This document shows positions 27,022 through 36,668 of a stretch of 64,000 nucleotides of DNA, piece after piece. Source of the DNA: Bacteroidaceae bacterium HV4-6-C5C (lineage in GTDB: Bacteria; Bacteroidota; Bacteroidia; Bacteroidales; Bacteroidaceae); NCBI GenBank assembly GCA_007896885.1, contig VOIU01000014.1, positions 1 to 64,000 of the forward strand, read 5' to 3'. The stretch's first letter is position 1, and every line of letters begins with the position of its first letter. Made by a program: the position numbers and the translations under genes. The notes under the pieces are model-generated. The model worked only from the letters and a program-made list of their open reading frames with translations, was not told the origin of the DNA and made no database searches.

Positions 27022-27135
27022 TTTGAGATGATTTTGTTACATGGCGGTGAAACAAATATTACGATTATATTAAGAATATTCAATTTACTGTCTTTTATTT
27101 TTCTTATCAATAATAGTTATTTTATAAGGCCTATA

Positions 27136-27237
27136 ATGAATCATAGCAGTATTACTATCGTAATATTTATTCTTTTATCAATTATTTCAGGTTTATTCTG
27201 TATTTTTGTCTGTCAGATCATTGAAAGGAAATGGTAA
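27136..27237 (+). CDS. Possible small membrane protein
   Basis: A 33-codon ORF starting MNHSSITIVIFILLSIISG has one strongly hydrophobic helix and a basic/acidic end (IIERKW). Its stop overlaps the start of the transglutaminase-like gene (ATGGTAA), an arrangement that favours translational coupling. The reading frame is open upstream to an ATG at 27028, which would add a second hydrophobic stretch (69 residues). No family was recognised, and AT-rich DNA easily gives hydrophobic ORFs. Confidence 0.4.
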   Translation: MNHSSITIVIFILLSIISGLFCIFVCQIIERKW

Positions 27238-28433
27238 ATATTAGAAAAATAGATTTTAGGCAGCCTAAGTGGCGCTTGATTGCAATAAGTAGCGCTTTGA
27301 TTGTTATAGTTGTTGTGTCGGTATGGCTTAATTTAGGTTCACTGCGTTCGGATTTTGAAATTAGTGATGTGCTAGGGGGAAATATATTTCCATCCAGTAT
27401 TCTATCGGTTGCTACAACTGATGTGCAAGTGATTCTTCCTTCTGATACTTTATATGTAGGCAATCCTAAATCATGTATTTCAGTAAAACTTCGCTCCGGT
27501 AAAGCATACAGTCATGTACGTGTTGAAGTTGGTGAAACTCCATTCTTCTCCCGTTCTATATCTGAATTTGTCTTGGATAAATCTCATACAAATTATATTA
27601 TCTATCCCGATATTATATGGAACTATGAGGCTTTGAAAAATAACACTCAGGCTGAGCCTATAAGTGTTGCGGTAACAGTCGAAATGAATGGGAAAAAATT
27701 GGGTCAGCGTGTACGGACATTCTCTGTTCGAAGCATAAATGAATGTTTACTAGGTTATGTAACGGATGGTACGGCATTTCATGATACCGGGATTTTTTTT
27801 GCGGCATATGTCAACGAAGAAAACCCCATGATTGATAAATTGTTACGTGAAGCCCTAGATACTCGTATTGTCACCCGATTTTTAGGGTACCAGGCCGGTA
27901 AACCTGAAGCAGTGGATAAGCAAGTCTATGCATTGTGGAATATATTGCAAAAACGTAGTTTTCGTTACAGTTCGGTTTCTAACACTAGCTTATCCAGCAA
28001 TATAGTCTATTCCCAACGTGTTCGTACCTTTGATGATGCACTTGAGTCTTCCCAGATAAACTGTGTGGATGGTAGTGTTTTATTTGCTTCGTTACTTCGC
28101 GCTATTAATATTGAGCCAATATTGGTGCGTACTCCCGGTCACATGTTTGTGGGATATTATACCGACTCTTCGCATAAGAATATGAATTTTTTGGAAACGA
28201 CCATGATCGGTGATGTAGATTTGGATGACTTCTTCCCTGATGAGAAATTGGACTCAACGATGGTCGGCAAATCTCAGAATCAAATGTCTCTAATCACATT
28301 CGAAAAATCGAAGGAATACGCTAATGAAAAGTACAAGCAAAATGAGAAAGGTATTCATTCCGGTAAATTGAATTATATGTTTCTCGAAATCTCCAAAGAT
28401 GTAAGACGGAGGATACAACCTATTGGCAAATAA
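27231..28433 (+). CDS. Membrane-anchored protein with transglutaminase-like domain
   Basis: A 400-residue protein with one N-terminal membrane helix (about 16-36), then an extracytoplasmic beta-rich region (about 60-170) and a C-terminal papain/transglutaminase-like fold. The presumed catalytic Cys278 is in INCVDGSVLFASLLRA, and His304 in RTPGHMFVGYY, the usual C-H order of bacterial transglutaminase-like cysteine proteases; the third acid may be in the GDVDLDD segment. The substrate is unknown; a peptidase or amidase acting on periplasmic protein is plausible. Monocistronic or coupled to the small ORF, and closed by a terminator. Confidence 0.72.
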   Translation: MVNIRKIDFRQPKWRLIAISSALIVIVVVSVWLNLGSLRSDFEISDVLGGNIFPSSILSVATTDVQVILPSDTLYVGNPKSCISVKLRSGKAYSHVRVEVGETPFFSRSISEFVLDKSHTNYIIYPDIIWNYEALKNNTQAEPISVAVTVEMNGKKLGQRVRTFSVRSINECLLGYVTDGTAFHDTGIFFAAYVNEENPMIDKLLREALDTRIVTRFLGYQAGKPEAVDKQVYALWNILQKRSFRYSSVSNTSLSSNIVYSQRVRTFDDALESSQINCVDGSVLFASLLRAINIEPILVRTPGHMFVGYYTDSSHKNMNFLETTMIGDVDLDDFFPDEKLDSTMVGKSQNQMSLITFEKSKEYANEKYKQNEKGIHSGKLNYMFLEISKDVRRRIQPIGK

Positions 28434-28446
28434 TAGATAAACTAAA

Positions 28447-28522
28447 AAGTAGCCCATTCTCTCGAACGGACTACTTCAATCATCATTTATAAATGAAGAC
28501 TTTTCTATAGTCTTCTTTTTTT
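28447..28522 (+). terminator. Terminator region after the transglutaminase-like gene
   Basis: Two hairpins: AAGTAG/CTACTT with inner CC/GG (28447-28476), and GAAGAC/GTCTTC (28495-28515) followed by seven T residues. The second is a normal Rho-independent terminator on plus. The pair separates convergent transcription from the Sus-type operon. Confidence 0.75.
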
Positions 28523-28534
28523 ATTTCAATTTCA

Positions 28535-29515
28535 TTATCTGCAAGTGAATGTTCTAACTCCAGATCCAGGCTTTCCTTTACGCGTCCCAGCTAGAAAATG
28601 ATGAATTCTACGTCCTACAGTGCTATTCCAATAGTCACTATAAATCGCAGGTTTTGTTCCACTCGTTGTTTGAGCTAATAGTATTTTATCTGCATTCATA
28701 TTGCCCTTCAACATTGTACCATCATCTAAAATACCACCCTCCACTACTAATATCCGATAATCGAGTCGCGCGCTTCCTTGTGAAACAAAAGTGTTTTTCT
28801 CTACAGGAACAATTTGCCAACCTGTTGTTTCTCCAAAACTAATTGGCGTCCCAAGATTTACCCATGGCCCCATATCTTTACCATCTACAGTACCTGTCTT
28901 ATCTCCAACTTTTTTCCCTTCAGGTATTGTGCCATTCATTTCATCATATAATGTGTATAGCGGATGAACCCAATGTTTTCGATATTGATATTGTATTTTT
29001 AATGTTGTTGGTGTATTTGGATCTTCATATAGAAAATTGTAGAACTTCACAAAGGCAATCGTATCTGTATCATACGTTCCTCGATCAATTTCAAAAGGGT
29101 ATTCAGTATCAAATATAATAGGAGGTTTGGTCAAATCATATACAACTAAGTTATGTTTACCTCTTTCAAGTTTAACGGTTTGATCATATGCAAGATTTAA
29201 TTTGGTACTTTGATACATTTTCAAGTTTACTTGTCCCTGATTGGCTGTGAAGTACATGCCCACTGCACTACTTGGCTGCGCATTATAGGTTGATAATGGG
29301 GTTATGTTATTACTTATCATCTCTCCATTCACTTCTATTTTATACATGAAAAGGTCTGTACGGCTGGCGGCTGGATCGACAGGGGTGTACATGTGTATTT
29401 GAAACTCAGCCATATCACCTACGGGTTCAGCATTAAATTCTATTTCATGCTTATCACATGATATTAAACAGAATATTGCTAATAGAATGATAATTGGATA
29501 ATTTTTATTTTTCAT
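28535..29515 (-). CDS. Surface lipoprotein of the SusC/SusD operon, unknown family
   Basis: A 326-residue predicted lipoprotein: signal peptide MKNKNYPIIILLAIFCLISC with the lipobox ending in Cys20. The body is beta-rich. It is the third gene after SusC and SusD, spaced 30 bp from SusD, a position usually held by a surface glycan- or ligand-binding protein (SusE/F-like role). I do not recognise a named domain, and no glycoside hydrolase or protease accompanies the operon, so the ligand cannot be deduced. Confidence 0.7.
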   Translation of the reverse strand: MKNKNYPIIILLAIFCLISCDKHEIEFNAEPVGDMAEFQIHMYTPVDPAASRTDLFMYKIEVNGEMISNNITPLSTYNAQPSSAVGMYFTANQGQVNLKMYQSTKLNLAYDQTVKLERGKHNLVVYDLTKPPIIFDTEYPFEIDRGTYDTDTIAFVKFYNFLYEDPNTPTTLKIQYQYRKHWVHPLYTLYDEMNGTIPEGKKVGDKTGTVDGKDMGPWVNLGTPISFGETTGWQIVPVEKNTFVSQGSARLDYRILVVEGGILDDGTMLKGNMNADKILLAQTTSGTKPAIYSDYWNSTVGRRIHHFLAGTRKGKPGSGVRTFTCR

Positions 29516-29545
29516 ATAGCTCTTTTATTTTTATAATACATGTTT

Positions 29546-31516
29546 TTAGTTGGCGGTAAATCCTTTTGCCGTTTCCGGGTAGTCACTTGGATAAGCAAAC
29601 CATGGGATTGAACATTGATAATAAGGAGCTGTACCTGGTATAGGTTTCAAGTCTGCCAATTTTTGCAGATTCCATACGTACTCGGAATTATAACGTGGCC
29701 TTATACGGTAGCATGGGGATCCCTGGTTATTTACATTGAATAATGAATTGCGGAATTCTATGCCTCTCGATGAACCAAGATAAAATCCTTTATAAACTTT
29801 ATTAGGATCAGTATCTTGTTTTGTTGTGATATATAGGTCATCATCCCACCCATTGCCTTTATATGGGTACTCCCCTGTATATGCTATGTCATAATGGTAT
29901 TTGCGTAAATCTGTCCAAGCTTCGATAGCTCCCCAAGGGTATAAAGCGACCCATTTTTGCATCATGATATGAGATAGAGTGAAATCACTCACCTTTAATC
30001 CTGATACGTAAGGTCCAGCGAGATACTCATTTGCGAGCTTATTGTAGACCGTTGCAGTAATTTTATCACCTCCTTCTTGTTTCCCTTTAGATCCAGGATA
30101 AATATATTTGCCAGTGAAAGTAATGTCAGCGCTTATTCCTTCCTTAAAGGCAGTAAAAGCTAAGTTTTTTTCTCCCTTTTTCCAATATGCTTCGGCTAAA
30201 CACAATTTTATTTCGGCACAAGTTGTTAGTATATATGGTGCATTATCTCGGTAGATCCAACGTCCTATTCCATCATTGGGCGGGTTGGTCGTTGCATTTT
30301 TTATTGCATTTGCAACAGCTCTTCCATAAAAGGATGTTACGTTCACGCTCTGTGGACTATATGCTGAGGTACTTGTTTGGCCGCCATAATACTTATATGC
30401 TTTTACACTATCCGCATTATCAATATTCTTGTATGTATAGTCAGATGCACTTAACTTCAAAGCAACGCGAGGATCGTAATGTCCTGGAATTGTTATAACA
30501 GTGTCGCAGATGATCTGTTTATCAAGTAATTGATAAGGGTAATATTCGGCTCGCAAGGTATCTGTGTGTGTTGGTGGAATAGGATCTAGTTTCACTCTTT
30601 TACCGTCAGTTGCATATTGAGGAATTGTACCGGTCATAACTTGTACGGCATAGTCATGTTGAAAGGAATTTTGTCCGAGAAAACTAGAGCTAGCCCTGGC
30701 TGTACCCCATGCATTATTATAGTATGCATAAGGCACTTGTTGAGATCCTCCAGATACCTTTATCACGGCATCATCATCGGCAGTTGAGAATGATTTTTTT
30801 GCACATTCTATTAGCTCGTCGGCATATTTTGTTGTGAAATCATTCTTATTTGACAATGAGGCGAGATTCCTTACAATTACTGCGTAAGCAAATTTGGTCC
30901 ATTTATCTTTATCTCCTCCATATATCCAATCATTTCCGGTTAATTTGTTACCATATACATGGTTATCCTCTTTAGCTAAATACTCAATGGCTTTGTAAGC
31001 CCATTCGCGTACTTGAGTGTATATGTCTGGTTGGTAATCGTAGTTATATTCTGTACGTCCTGTACTGAAAGCTTCTTTCATAGGTGCTTCTCCATATATC
31101 TTTGTGAGCATATCCCAATCAAAAGCTTTGATAGCGTATCCTATGCCCGCCATTGTCCATTTTTGTTCTGCGATAGATTGGTTGATGAAATTTTCAAGAT
31201 TCATTCCATGTGTAAAGTACACTTGACGCCAGACAACTGCACCTACATCACTAGTTAGACTATAGGTATAGTGGTTAGCATAGCCAGTGTAAACACTTGA
31301 ATTTGTAGCAAACATTTGTGTCATGGGAGCTATTGCGTACAAATCATAGTAGGTGTCCCAATATGGAGCCATTGATTGTATGATGCCTGACAAATATAAA
31401 TATTCCTCTACAACATCTGGTGCATCAATATTTTTATTAACGTCCAAATAATCATTGCAACTTCCATTAAAAAGTAAAATTGCGGTTAGTAATGATATGA
31501 TAGTTAATCTTTTCAT
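29546..31516 (-). CDS. SusD/RagB-family nutrient-binding lipoprotein (active pair)
   Basis: A 656-residue SusD-like lipoprotein, signal MKRLTIISLLTAILLFNGSC with lipobox Cys20, followed by NDYLDVNKNIDAPD, the usual family start. TPR-like helical repeats and the loop-rich ligand region follow, with late motifs such as TCAEIKLCLAEAYWKKGEKNLAFTAFKEGI (TPR helix near residue 430) and SHIMMQKWVALYPWGAIEAWTDLRKYHY (near 515). It is longer than classic SusD (about 550) and closer to the SusD/RagB-like long forms. It caps the SusC barrel encoded 25 bp upstream. The rest of the operon contains no enzyme. Confidence 0.88.
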   Translation of the reverse strand: MKRLTIISLLTAILLFNGSCNDYLDVNKNIDAPDVVEEYLYLSGIIQSMAPYWDTYYDLYAIAPMTQMFATNSSVYTGYANHYTYSLTSDVGAVVWRQVYFTHGMNLENFINQSIAEQKWTMAGIGYAIKAFDWDMLTKIYGEAPMKEAFSTGRTEYNYDYQPDIYTQVREWAYKAIEYLAKEDNHVYGNKLTGNDWIYGGDKDKWTKFAYAVIVRNLASLSNKNDFTTKYADELIECAKKSFSTADDDAVIKVSGGSQQVPYAYYNNAWGTARASSSFLGQNSFQHDYAVQVMTGTIPQYATDGKRVKLDPIPPTHTDTLRAEYYPYQLLDKQIICDTVITIPGHYDPRVALKLSASDYTYKNIDNADSVKAYKYYGGQTSTSAYSPQSVNVTSFYGRAVANAIKNATTNPPNDGIGRWIYRDNAPYILTTCAEIKLCLAEAYWKKGEKNLAFTAFKEGISADITFTGKYIYPGSKGKQEGGDKITATVYNKLANEYLAGPYVSGLKVSDFTLSHIMMQKWVALYPWGAIEAWTDLRKYHYDIAYTGEYPYKGNGWDDDLYITTKQDTDPNKVYKGFYLGSSRGIEFRNSLFNVNNQGSPCYRIRPRYNSEYVWNLQKLADLKPIPGTAPYYQCSIPWFAYPSDYPETAKGFTAN

Positions 31517-31541
31517 TTTCAGTATTTTTTAGTAATTCGGT

Positions 31542-34500
31542 TTAAAATGTTATGCTTAGCCCACAAGTAATACCACGTGGAGAAGGTAGGCTCCATGTAT
31601 CATATCCTGCACCGCCACTACCTCCGGCAGAGGCTGCGACAGTATTCCCCACAGCATCAATTCCCGAATAATTGGTCCACGTCAATAGATCATTTCCACA
31701 AACATAAATATTAGCATAGCTAATCAAACCATTCCACATCTTTTTTAAGAATTTTGTGGGTACCGTGTAGCTTAGTCTTAGCTCCTGCAACCGTATGTAA
31801 TTTACATTATTCTCGATCCAATCAGATGCTGCTCCTGAATATATTGATGAAGACGTAAGATCATAACTGACGGAAATTCTATTAGGCGTCGGTTTTTCTG
31901 TATTTTCATTTCCATCTTTTAATACTCCATTAAATATAACAGGCCCGCTTTCACGTAAATCCACGGATTCCCAGCTAAGCCCTTGTTGCATCATATAGCG
32001 TTTAGTTCCATTTACAACAGTAGCATTTGTCATTCCTGCAAACATAGCGGACAGGCGGAATCCTTTATAAGTTAATGTAGTATTAATACCGAATCGTATC
32101 TCTGGTTGTCTATCTCCTAGTACTGAATATTGGTCAGATACGAGAGGAAACCCAGATTTTGGGTCAATTAAAATTTGTCCCTTATTGTTCCGCTGAAAAT
32201 CAGTTCCGGTTATAGTGGTTAATGGGTATCCAACCATTGCACCATTACGGACTCCAGCTGTATTCCCAAAAGTATAAGCATCATAGACTTCAGGGGTAGG
32301 CATATAAGTCACTTTTGATCCTGTATGAGATAAATTCAATCCGATATTCCATCGCATAGAATTATTGTTTATTACATCACCATCAATATGAGCTTCCCAT
32401 CCCCACGTTTTGAAATTACCCATGTTCTGGGTATTTAAAACAAAACCTCCGGCATAGCTTGTTCTAAACCCTTTTACAATTTGGTCATCACAATATGTTC
32501 TGAAATAAGTGAAATCGGCTACAATCCGATCGTTTAAAAAACGCCCTTCAAATCCAGTTTCCCATGAAGTTGTCATTTCTGGTTTTAAAGCCAAGTTAGG
32601 GCCTGTATAACCGTATTTGTAACCTCCACCAGTTCTGTCGGAAGCTTCTAGCTCAGGATTAATTTCCAATGGACCGGCGTCTTTTCCTACTTGTGCCCAA
32701 GCTCCGCGAATTTTTAAATAAGGGATAGATTTATTCCCTTTTAAGAAAGGTAGTTCAGTCATAACGAAGGCTCCTTCTACTGCTGGATAGAAATATGAAT
32801 TATTATCTACTGGCAGTGTGCTTGACCAGTCATTTCGTGCTCTTAATGTAAGAAAAGCCATATTGTTATATCCTACTTCAGCCTGTCCAGATATTGCTTG
32901 TATTCTTCTCTTGGTTGATCTTTTTTTAGATGTGATTGTAGTTGGATCACAATTATTGATAGAGGCTAATTCCACTACTGCATATTTTGTTCCATAAGAG
33001 GATAAGCTTGTCTCCTCATTTTCTAATTGGTGATAACCTATCTGAGTTGATATTGTTAATTTTTTCTTCATAAATGAATCATTCCACCCTGCTAAAATAT
33101 TTAAAGTCGGATCAGAAAAATTCACTTTGGATAAATTATATGTGCCCCCATTACCTGGTTGTATATCATAGTTATATGTAGCCCAGTAAGGGTGTTCTGA
33201 CGTTTCAAAAGTTTGCGCTCCGACATCCCAGCCTACTTGAGCGCGGATGAAGGTGTTTTTTGTGGGATTTATTATTGCCGTTGCATTCGCTATAATTCTG
33301 TCGGACTCATCATAATACTTGTTTTTGTATAGCATAAATAATGGGTTTACTATATCTCCATCTACATATCTTTCCGGGTAGCGCATATGTACTCCATCAG
33401 GGTCTAGATAATTCGACATATTATCAATGATTGGCCATCTAAAAGCATAATATAAAGGACCTGAAGTTCCTCTTGTGGCCTTTGTGTTTGCAGTAGAAGC
33501 ATATTGCATTGCCCCTTCAAATCTCATCCAATTATTAATTTGTGCTTTACCGCTTAATGAAATGTTGTTGCGATTGTAATCAGTTGTTTTTATGATACCT
33601 GTCTGATCTAAGAATGATGCTGTGGCTCGCATCGTTAGTTTCTCATTCCCTGCTTCTACGGATACATTGTGCTTGCTACTAAATCCTGTTTGTAGAATTG
33701 CTCCGACATTATCATAAAACTTTGTATTCTCAGGATACAATCCCCCGAATCTTGAGGTGTTGTACCAACTTGTAGCTCCATAGGCGCCATTAGAATATTT
33801 GTTTTGGATTTCTGGATACCCATAAGCACTATCCCATCGAAAAGAATTACTATAGGATACTTTTCCTCTTCCTGGAGCTCCTTTTTTGGTAGTTATAATA
33901 ATTGCTCCATTTGATGCATCTGAACCATATAAAGCAGCAGCAGCAGCACCTTTAAGAACAGTCATAGATTCGATATCTTCTGGATTAAAATCATTACCTC
34001 GTGATGAAAAGTCTAAAGAGCGACTCGCATATACATCCGCTTTAGCAAAACCAGATGCTGCGTTGAATGAAGAATTATTCATCGGTATACCATCCACAAC
34101 GTATAATGGTTGGTTGTTCCCTGAAATAGATGTAAGACTTCTTAATGTCACTGTGGTTGAAGCACCTGGTGCTCCTCCGCTCGAAACGACATCTATACCG
34201 GAAACTCTTCCTTGTAAAGCTGTTATGAAATTATCACGACCTGAATCTATGATGTCTGCAGCCTTAACATTTTGCACAGATGAACCTACTGATCGAGCTA
34301 CACGCTTCATCCCAAATTCAGCCGTAATTTCTACTTCTCCAAGCATGTTAGCATCTTCTTGCAATGTAATAGTTAAGTTGTTGAGGCTTCCGACTTCAAC
34401 AGTAGTAGATGTATATCCAATAAAAGATACTGTTAACTTGCTTCTAAGAGGAACTGTCAAGCTGAATTTACCGTCAGCATTTGTAATGGTCCCAATGGAT

Positions 34501-34700
34501 TTACTCCCTTTAACCACAACATTTGCACCAATTATCGGCTCTCCAGCCGTATCCACTACTTTACCCGTGATTTTCTTTACTTGCTGAGTACTTTGAGAAC
34601 TTGGTATTATATTCTCCATATTTGCAGCCACTGCCGAACAAAAAGAAGACATCCCAAATAACGTAAGCAAGACAAATGATAAGCAATAATTTCTTTTCAT
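31542..34700 (-). CDS. SusC/RagA-family TonB-dependent outer-membrane receptor (expressed copy)
   Basis: A 1052-residue receptor. Signal peptide MKRNYCLSFVLLTLFGMSSFCSAVAA, then a CarboxypepD_reg-like domain (about 43-115: KITGKVVDTAGEPIIGANVVVKG), a TonB-box-like segment LGEVEITAEFG, the plug (about 130-270, with LYVVDGIPM and MTVLKGAAAAALYGSDASNGAIIITTKKG) and a 22-strand barrel ending GLSITF. It imports a bulky nutrient with its SusD partner. Its 5' end, including promoter, start, signal peptide and the first part of the domain, lies in or beside an inverted repeat shared with the second SusC, so the N-terminal part is probably exchangeable by inversion. A -7 TATATTTG lies 25 bp upstream. 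Confidence 0.93.
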   Translation of the reverse strand: MKRNYCLSFVLLTLFGMSSFCSAVAANMENIIPSSQSTQQVKKITGKVVDTAGEPIIGANVVVKGSKSIGTITNADGKFSLTVPLRSKLTVSFIGYTSTTVEVGSLNNLTITLQEDANMLGEVEITAEFGMKRVARSVGSSVQNVKAADIIDSGRDNFITALQGRVSGIDVVSSGGAPGASTTVTLRSLTSISGNNQPLYVVDGIPMNNSSFNAASGFAKADVYASRSLDFSSRGNDFNPEDIESMTVLKGAAAAALYGSDASNGAIIITTKKGAPGRGKVSYSNSFRWDSAYGYPEIQNKYSNGAYGATSWYNTSRFGGLYPENTKFYDNVGAILQTGFSSKHNVSVEAGNEKLTMRATASFLDQTGIIKTTDYNRNNISLSGKAQINNWMRFEGAMQYASTANTKATRGTSGPLYYAFRWPIIDNMSNYLDPDGVHMRYPERYVDGDIVNPLFMLYKNKYYDESDRIIANATAIINPTKNTFIRAQVGWDVGAQTFETSEHPYWATYNYDIQPGNGGTYNLSKVNFSDPTLNILAGWNDSFMKKKLTISTQIGYHQLENEETSLSSYGTKYAVVELASINNCDPTTITSKKRSTKRRIQAISGQAEVGYNNMAFLTLRARNDWSSTLPVDNNSYFYPAVEGAFVMTELPFLKGNKSIPYLKIRGAWAQVGKDAGPLEINPELEASDRTGGGYKYGYTGPNLALKPEMTTSWETGFEGRFLNDRIVADFTYFRTYCDDQIVKGFRTSYAGGFVLNTQNMGNFKTWGWEAHIDGDVINNNSMRWNIGLNLSHTGSKVTYMPTPEVYDAYTFGNTAGVRNGAMVGYPLTTITGTDFQRNNKGQILIDPKSGFPLVSDQYSVLGDRQPEIRFGINTTLTYKGFRLSAMFAGMTNATVVNGTKRYMMQQGLSWESVDLRESGPVIFNGVLKDGNENTEKPTPNRISVSYDLTSSSIYSGAASDWIENNVNYIRLQELRLSYTVPTKFLKKMWNGLISYANIYVCGNDLLTWTNYSGIDAVGNTVAASAGGSGGAGYDTWSLPSPRGITCGLSITF
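34525..34602 (-). repeat. Inverted repeat, copy in the expressed SusC gene
   Basis: A 78-bp segment inside the expressed SusC gene (coding on minus for SSQSTQQVKKITGKVVDTAG and the next residues) is repeated, in opposite orientation and with one base missing, at 36669-36745. The sequences diverge sharply at both edges. It contains the small dyad CGGCT-GGAG-AGCCG. The two copies bound a 2.1-kb segment carrying the tyrosine recombinase gene and the SusC promoter. Confidence 0.93.
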
Positions 34701-34724
34701 AAGCTATATAATTTGGATTTATTT

Positions 34725-34733
34725 GCAAATATA
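34725..34733 (-). promoter_or_regulatory. -7 promoter element of the expressed SusC gene
   Basis: On the minus strand TATATTTGC matches TAnnTTTG, 25-33 bp before the SusC ATG. The -33 element is not clear. The element lies inside the predicted invertible segment and would serve whichever SusC is attached. Confidence 0.55.
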
Positions 34734-35207
34734 TAAACTAATTTAGCTTTTGATATATATATTATATGAAATATTGCTTAATAATCATTAATATAGTTGC
34801 TTTTTTACATTACCAACATTACCAAATTGATACCAGATTAAAAAAATGTATTTAAAGCAAAACAAAAAGATCTACACAAAAACAATAAAATGCCAATATG
34901 ATTTTATTTAATCTAAATTAGTATCATATGGACACATCTACCGCAATATAAAAATCATAAATAACGAAAAGTATTAAAGTATATATCAACTGCTCATTAA
35001 CCTTATTTTAGTTTTATCCACATAAAATCAAACAGAAAGGAAGAGAAATAAAGTAAATAAAGAAATGAGTAAATATTCCATCAAATATACAGCAACTTAG
35101 CATTCTAAAACTAAAACATTTTTAAACATAAAGCAAAACCTTACACAAGTTCTCTTTTGAGAGTTATGAAAATTACAATATCACAATTAAAAAGTATAAA
35201 AATATAA
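34734..35207. other. AT-rich intergenic region between SusC promoter and recombinase gene
   Basis: About 470 bp with very low GC content and no credible gene. It contains a further -7-like TATATTTG on the minus strand near 35090, suggesting a longer alternative leader for SusC, and a weak CTCT/AGAG hairpin near 35150-35165 that could end the recombinase transcript. The recombinase and SusC point the same way, so readthrough from the recombinase gene into SusC is possible. Confidence 0.5.
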
Positions 35208-36380
35208 TTAAAACATATTACATTCAATGGATTTTTCTAAATCATGAACAATTGTCATATCCATTATATTTGCATAAATTTGAGTTGTCCTAACACTTTT
35301 ATGTCCCAAAAGTTTTTGAACAGTAGTAATGTTTATCCCATTGTATATTAATAGAGTAGCATTAGTATGGCGAGCAGTATGAAAAGATACATTCTGTGTT
35401 ATACCAGCCAATTTCGCTATTACCCCAAAATCTTTATTCACGTTTGAGTTATCATGTAAGGAAAAAAATATATTCAATTGATCTTTATAATTGTTTAATA
35501 TATTAAGCCCCTTCCCTCCAAATAGCAGATATAAAGGCAAACGCACTTCAGTCCTTGTTTTTATCGATTTGTATACAATCCAAATATCCCCATATAATTC
35601 AATAACATTCTGAGACGATAAACTAATAAAATCAGAATACCTCATCCCTGTATAGCAGCAAAATAAAAAAGCATCCAAAGTTTTCTTATATTTAAAATAT
35701 TGATCATTCAAATCTAATTTTTCGAGCAAAGTAAGCTCTTCAAAAGACAAGTAAGTGTGCCTACCTTCAATCATTTTAATTCTATATTTACGGAATGCAT
35801 AGTCTTTAACATCTATATACTCTTTATTTATGGCTATATTCACACATTTCTTTAAATGCTTCATATGTTTAGCAATAGTATTGATATGATATCCGTTTGA
35901 TAGTAAAAAGGCTTCAAATGAAGCAACAAAGTCATAAGTCAAATCAACAAATTTTATTTCTCCCTTAAACTTTTGAAGTAGGACAAGGGTAGAACAATAA
36001 TTTTTTTTTGTAGCGTCCTTTAATGAAGATGTCATTATTTCCTGTTTAAAGAATGTAATAAAAGATCCGTCATCTTTTCTGTTAAATAATGCATTTTTGA
36101 GTGAATCCAAATCTATTAACTTACCTTGTTGCCATAATTCTAATTCCTTTTTCTCAATCATAGCGATGAAATCATAAATAAATCGGTTCAAAGCATCCGC
36201 ATTAGGGTGATTTTTAATTAATAACCTTTTATGATCCCATTGATCTGGTCTTAAATAAACTTTTGTAGAAAAATATTTTTTCTTTTTATTTAAGTAAGCT
36301 TCAACCTGAACCAATGACATTCCTCTCTTGTTCAGTGCTTTTTTTCTATCATACACCAATTTGTAAATAATTTTATCCAT
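35208..36380 (-). CDS. Tyrosine site-specific recombinase, predicted SusC-locus invertase
   Basis: A 390-residue integrase-family recombinase of the Bacteroidetes type. An arm-binding-like N-terminal part (about 1-95) and SAM-like core-binding domain (about 105-200) precede the catalytic domain. All catalytic residues are visible: Arg247 in TGMRYSD, His334 and Arg337 in FHTARH, His360 in LLGHKS and nucleophile Tyr369 in TQIYANI. It is encoded inside the segment bounded by the SusC inverted repeats, so it moves with the DNA it is predicted to flip. No transfer, excision or phage genes are nearby, which argues against a simple integrative-element integrase. Confidence 0.9.
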   Translation of the reverse strand: MDKIIYKLVYDRKKALNKRGMSLVQVEAYLNKKKKYFSTKVYLRPDQWDHKRLLIKNHPNADALNRFIYDFIAMIEKKELELWQQGKLIDLDSLKNALFNRKDDGSFITFFKQEIMTSSLKDATKKNYCSTLVLLQKFKGEIKFVDLTYDFVASFEAFLLSNGYHINTIAKHMKHLKKCVNIAINKEYIDVKDYAFRKYRIKMIEGRHTYLSFEELTLLEKLDLNDQYFKYKKTLDAFLFCCYTGMRYSDFISLSSQNVIELYGDIWIVYKSIKTRTEVRLPLYLLFGGKGLNILNNYKDQLNIFFSLHDNSNVNKDFGVIAKLAGITQNVSFHTARHTNATLLIYNGINITTVQKLLGHKSVRTTQIYANIMDMTIVHDLEKSIECNMF

Positions 36381-36668
36381 ATCTAAATATGTTATTGTAA
36401 TACTACTCTATCATAGAAAGTCTACTGTTTAATTTTTGAGATAAAAATACCCAATTAATCACATTCTAAGAGGCATTTATCCTTAATTATTTGAACACGG
36501 CGTATGCATGAATTTATTTTAATAAAGATATTTAATAACATTTCAATTGCTATGCATTTCTAATAAAAAGCCCATTTGAGACAAATTTGTGATTTATATG
36601 CTAGATACTTTCTTATAATACAATTGCCATATGAGCAATAGAGCTAAATACCTTTTAAAAATATTAAT
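36381..36668. other. AT-rich region between recombinase start and the second SusC
   Basis: About 290 bp with no gene on either strand. It must hold the recombinase promoter on minus, though no good TAnnTTTG was found. On plus there is no start codon in frame with the SusC that follows: reading upstream from 36714 gives about 22 codons unlike a signal peptide and then TAA at 36645. Confidence 0.6.

Larger units (their letters stand above)
34603..36668. mobile_element. Predicted invertible segment (SusC promoter switch)
   Basis: The DNA between the two inverted repeats holds, read on the minus strand, the tyrosine recombinase gene, its downstream AT-rich spacer, the SusC promoter and the first 32 codons of the expressed SusC (start and signal peptide). 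Inversion would attach this 5' unit to the plus-strand SusC at 36714 and leave the minus-strand SusC without start and promoter. Similar recombinase-linked SusC/SusD switches have been reported in B. fragilis and B. thetaiotaomicron. Inversion here is inferred from structure alone. Confidence 0.8.

Noticed and set aside
33886..34587. 233-residue plus-strand ORF antisense to SusC
   Set aside because: It is a shadow of the SusC plug-coding region: no promoter or recognisable domain, and the SusC frame has full family motifs.
35208..36380. Recombinase as integrase of a conjugative element or phage
   Set aside because: No mobilisation, excision or phage genes and no direct att repeats are visible; the inverted repeats in the flanking SusC genes fit an invertase better.
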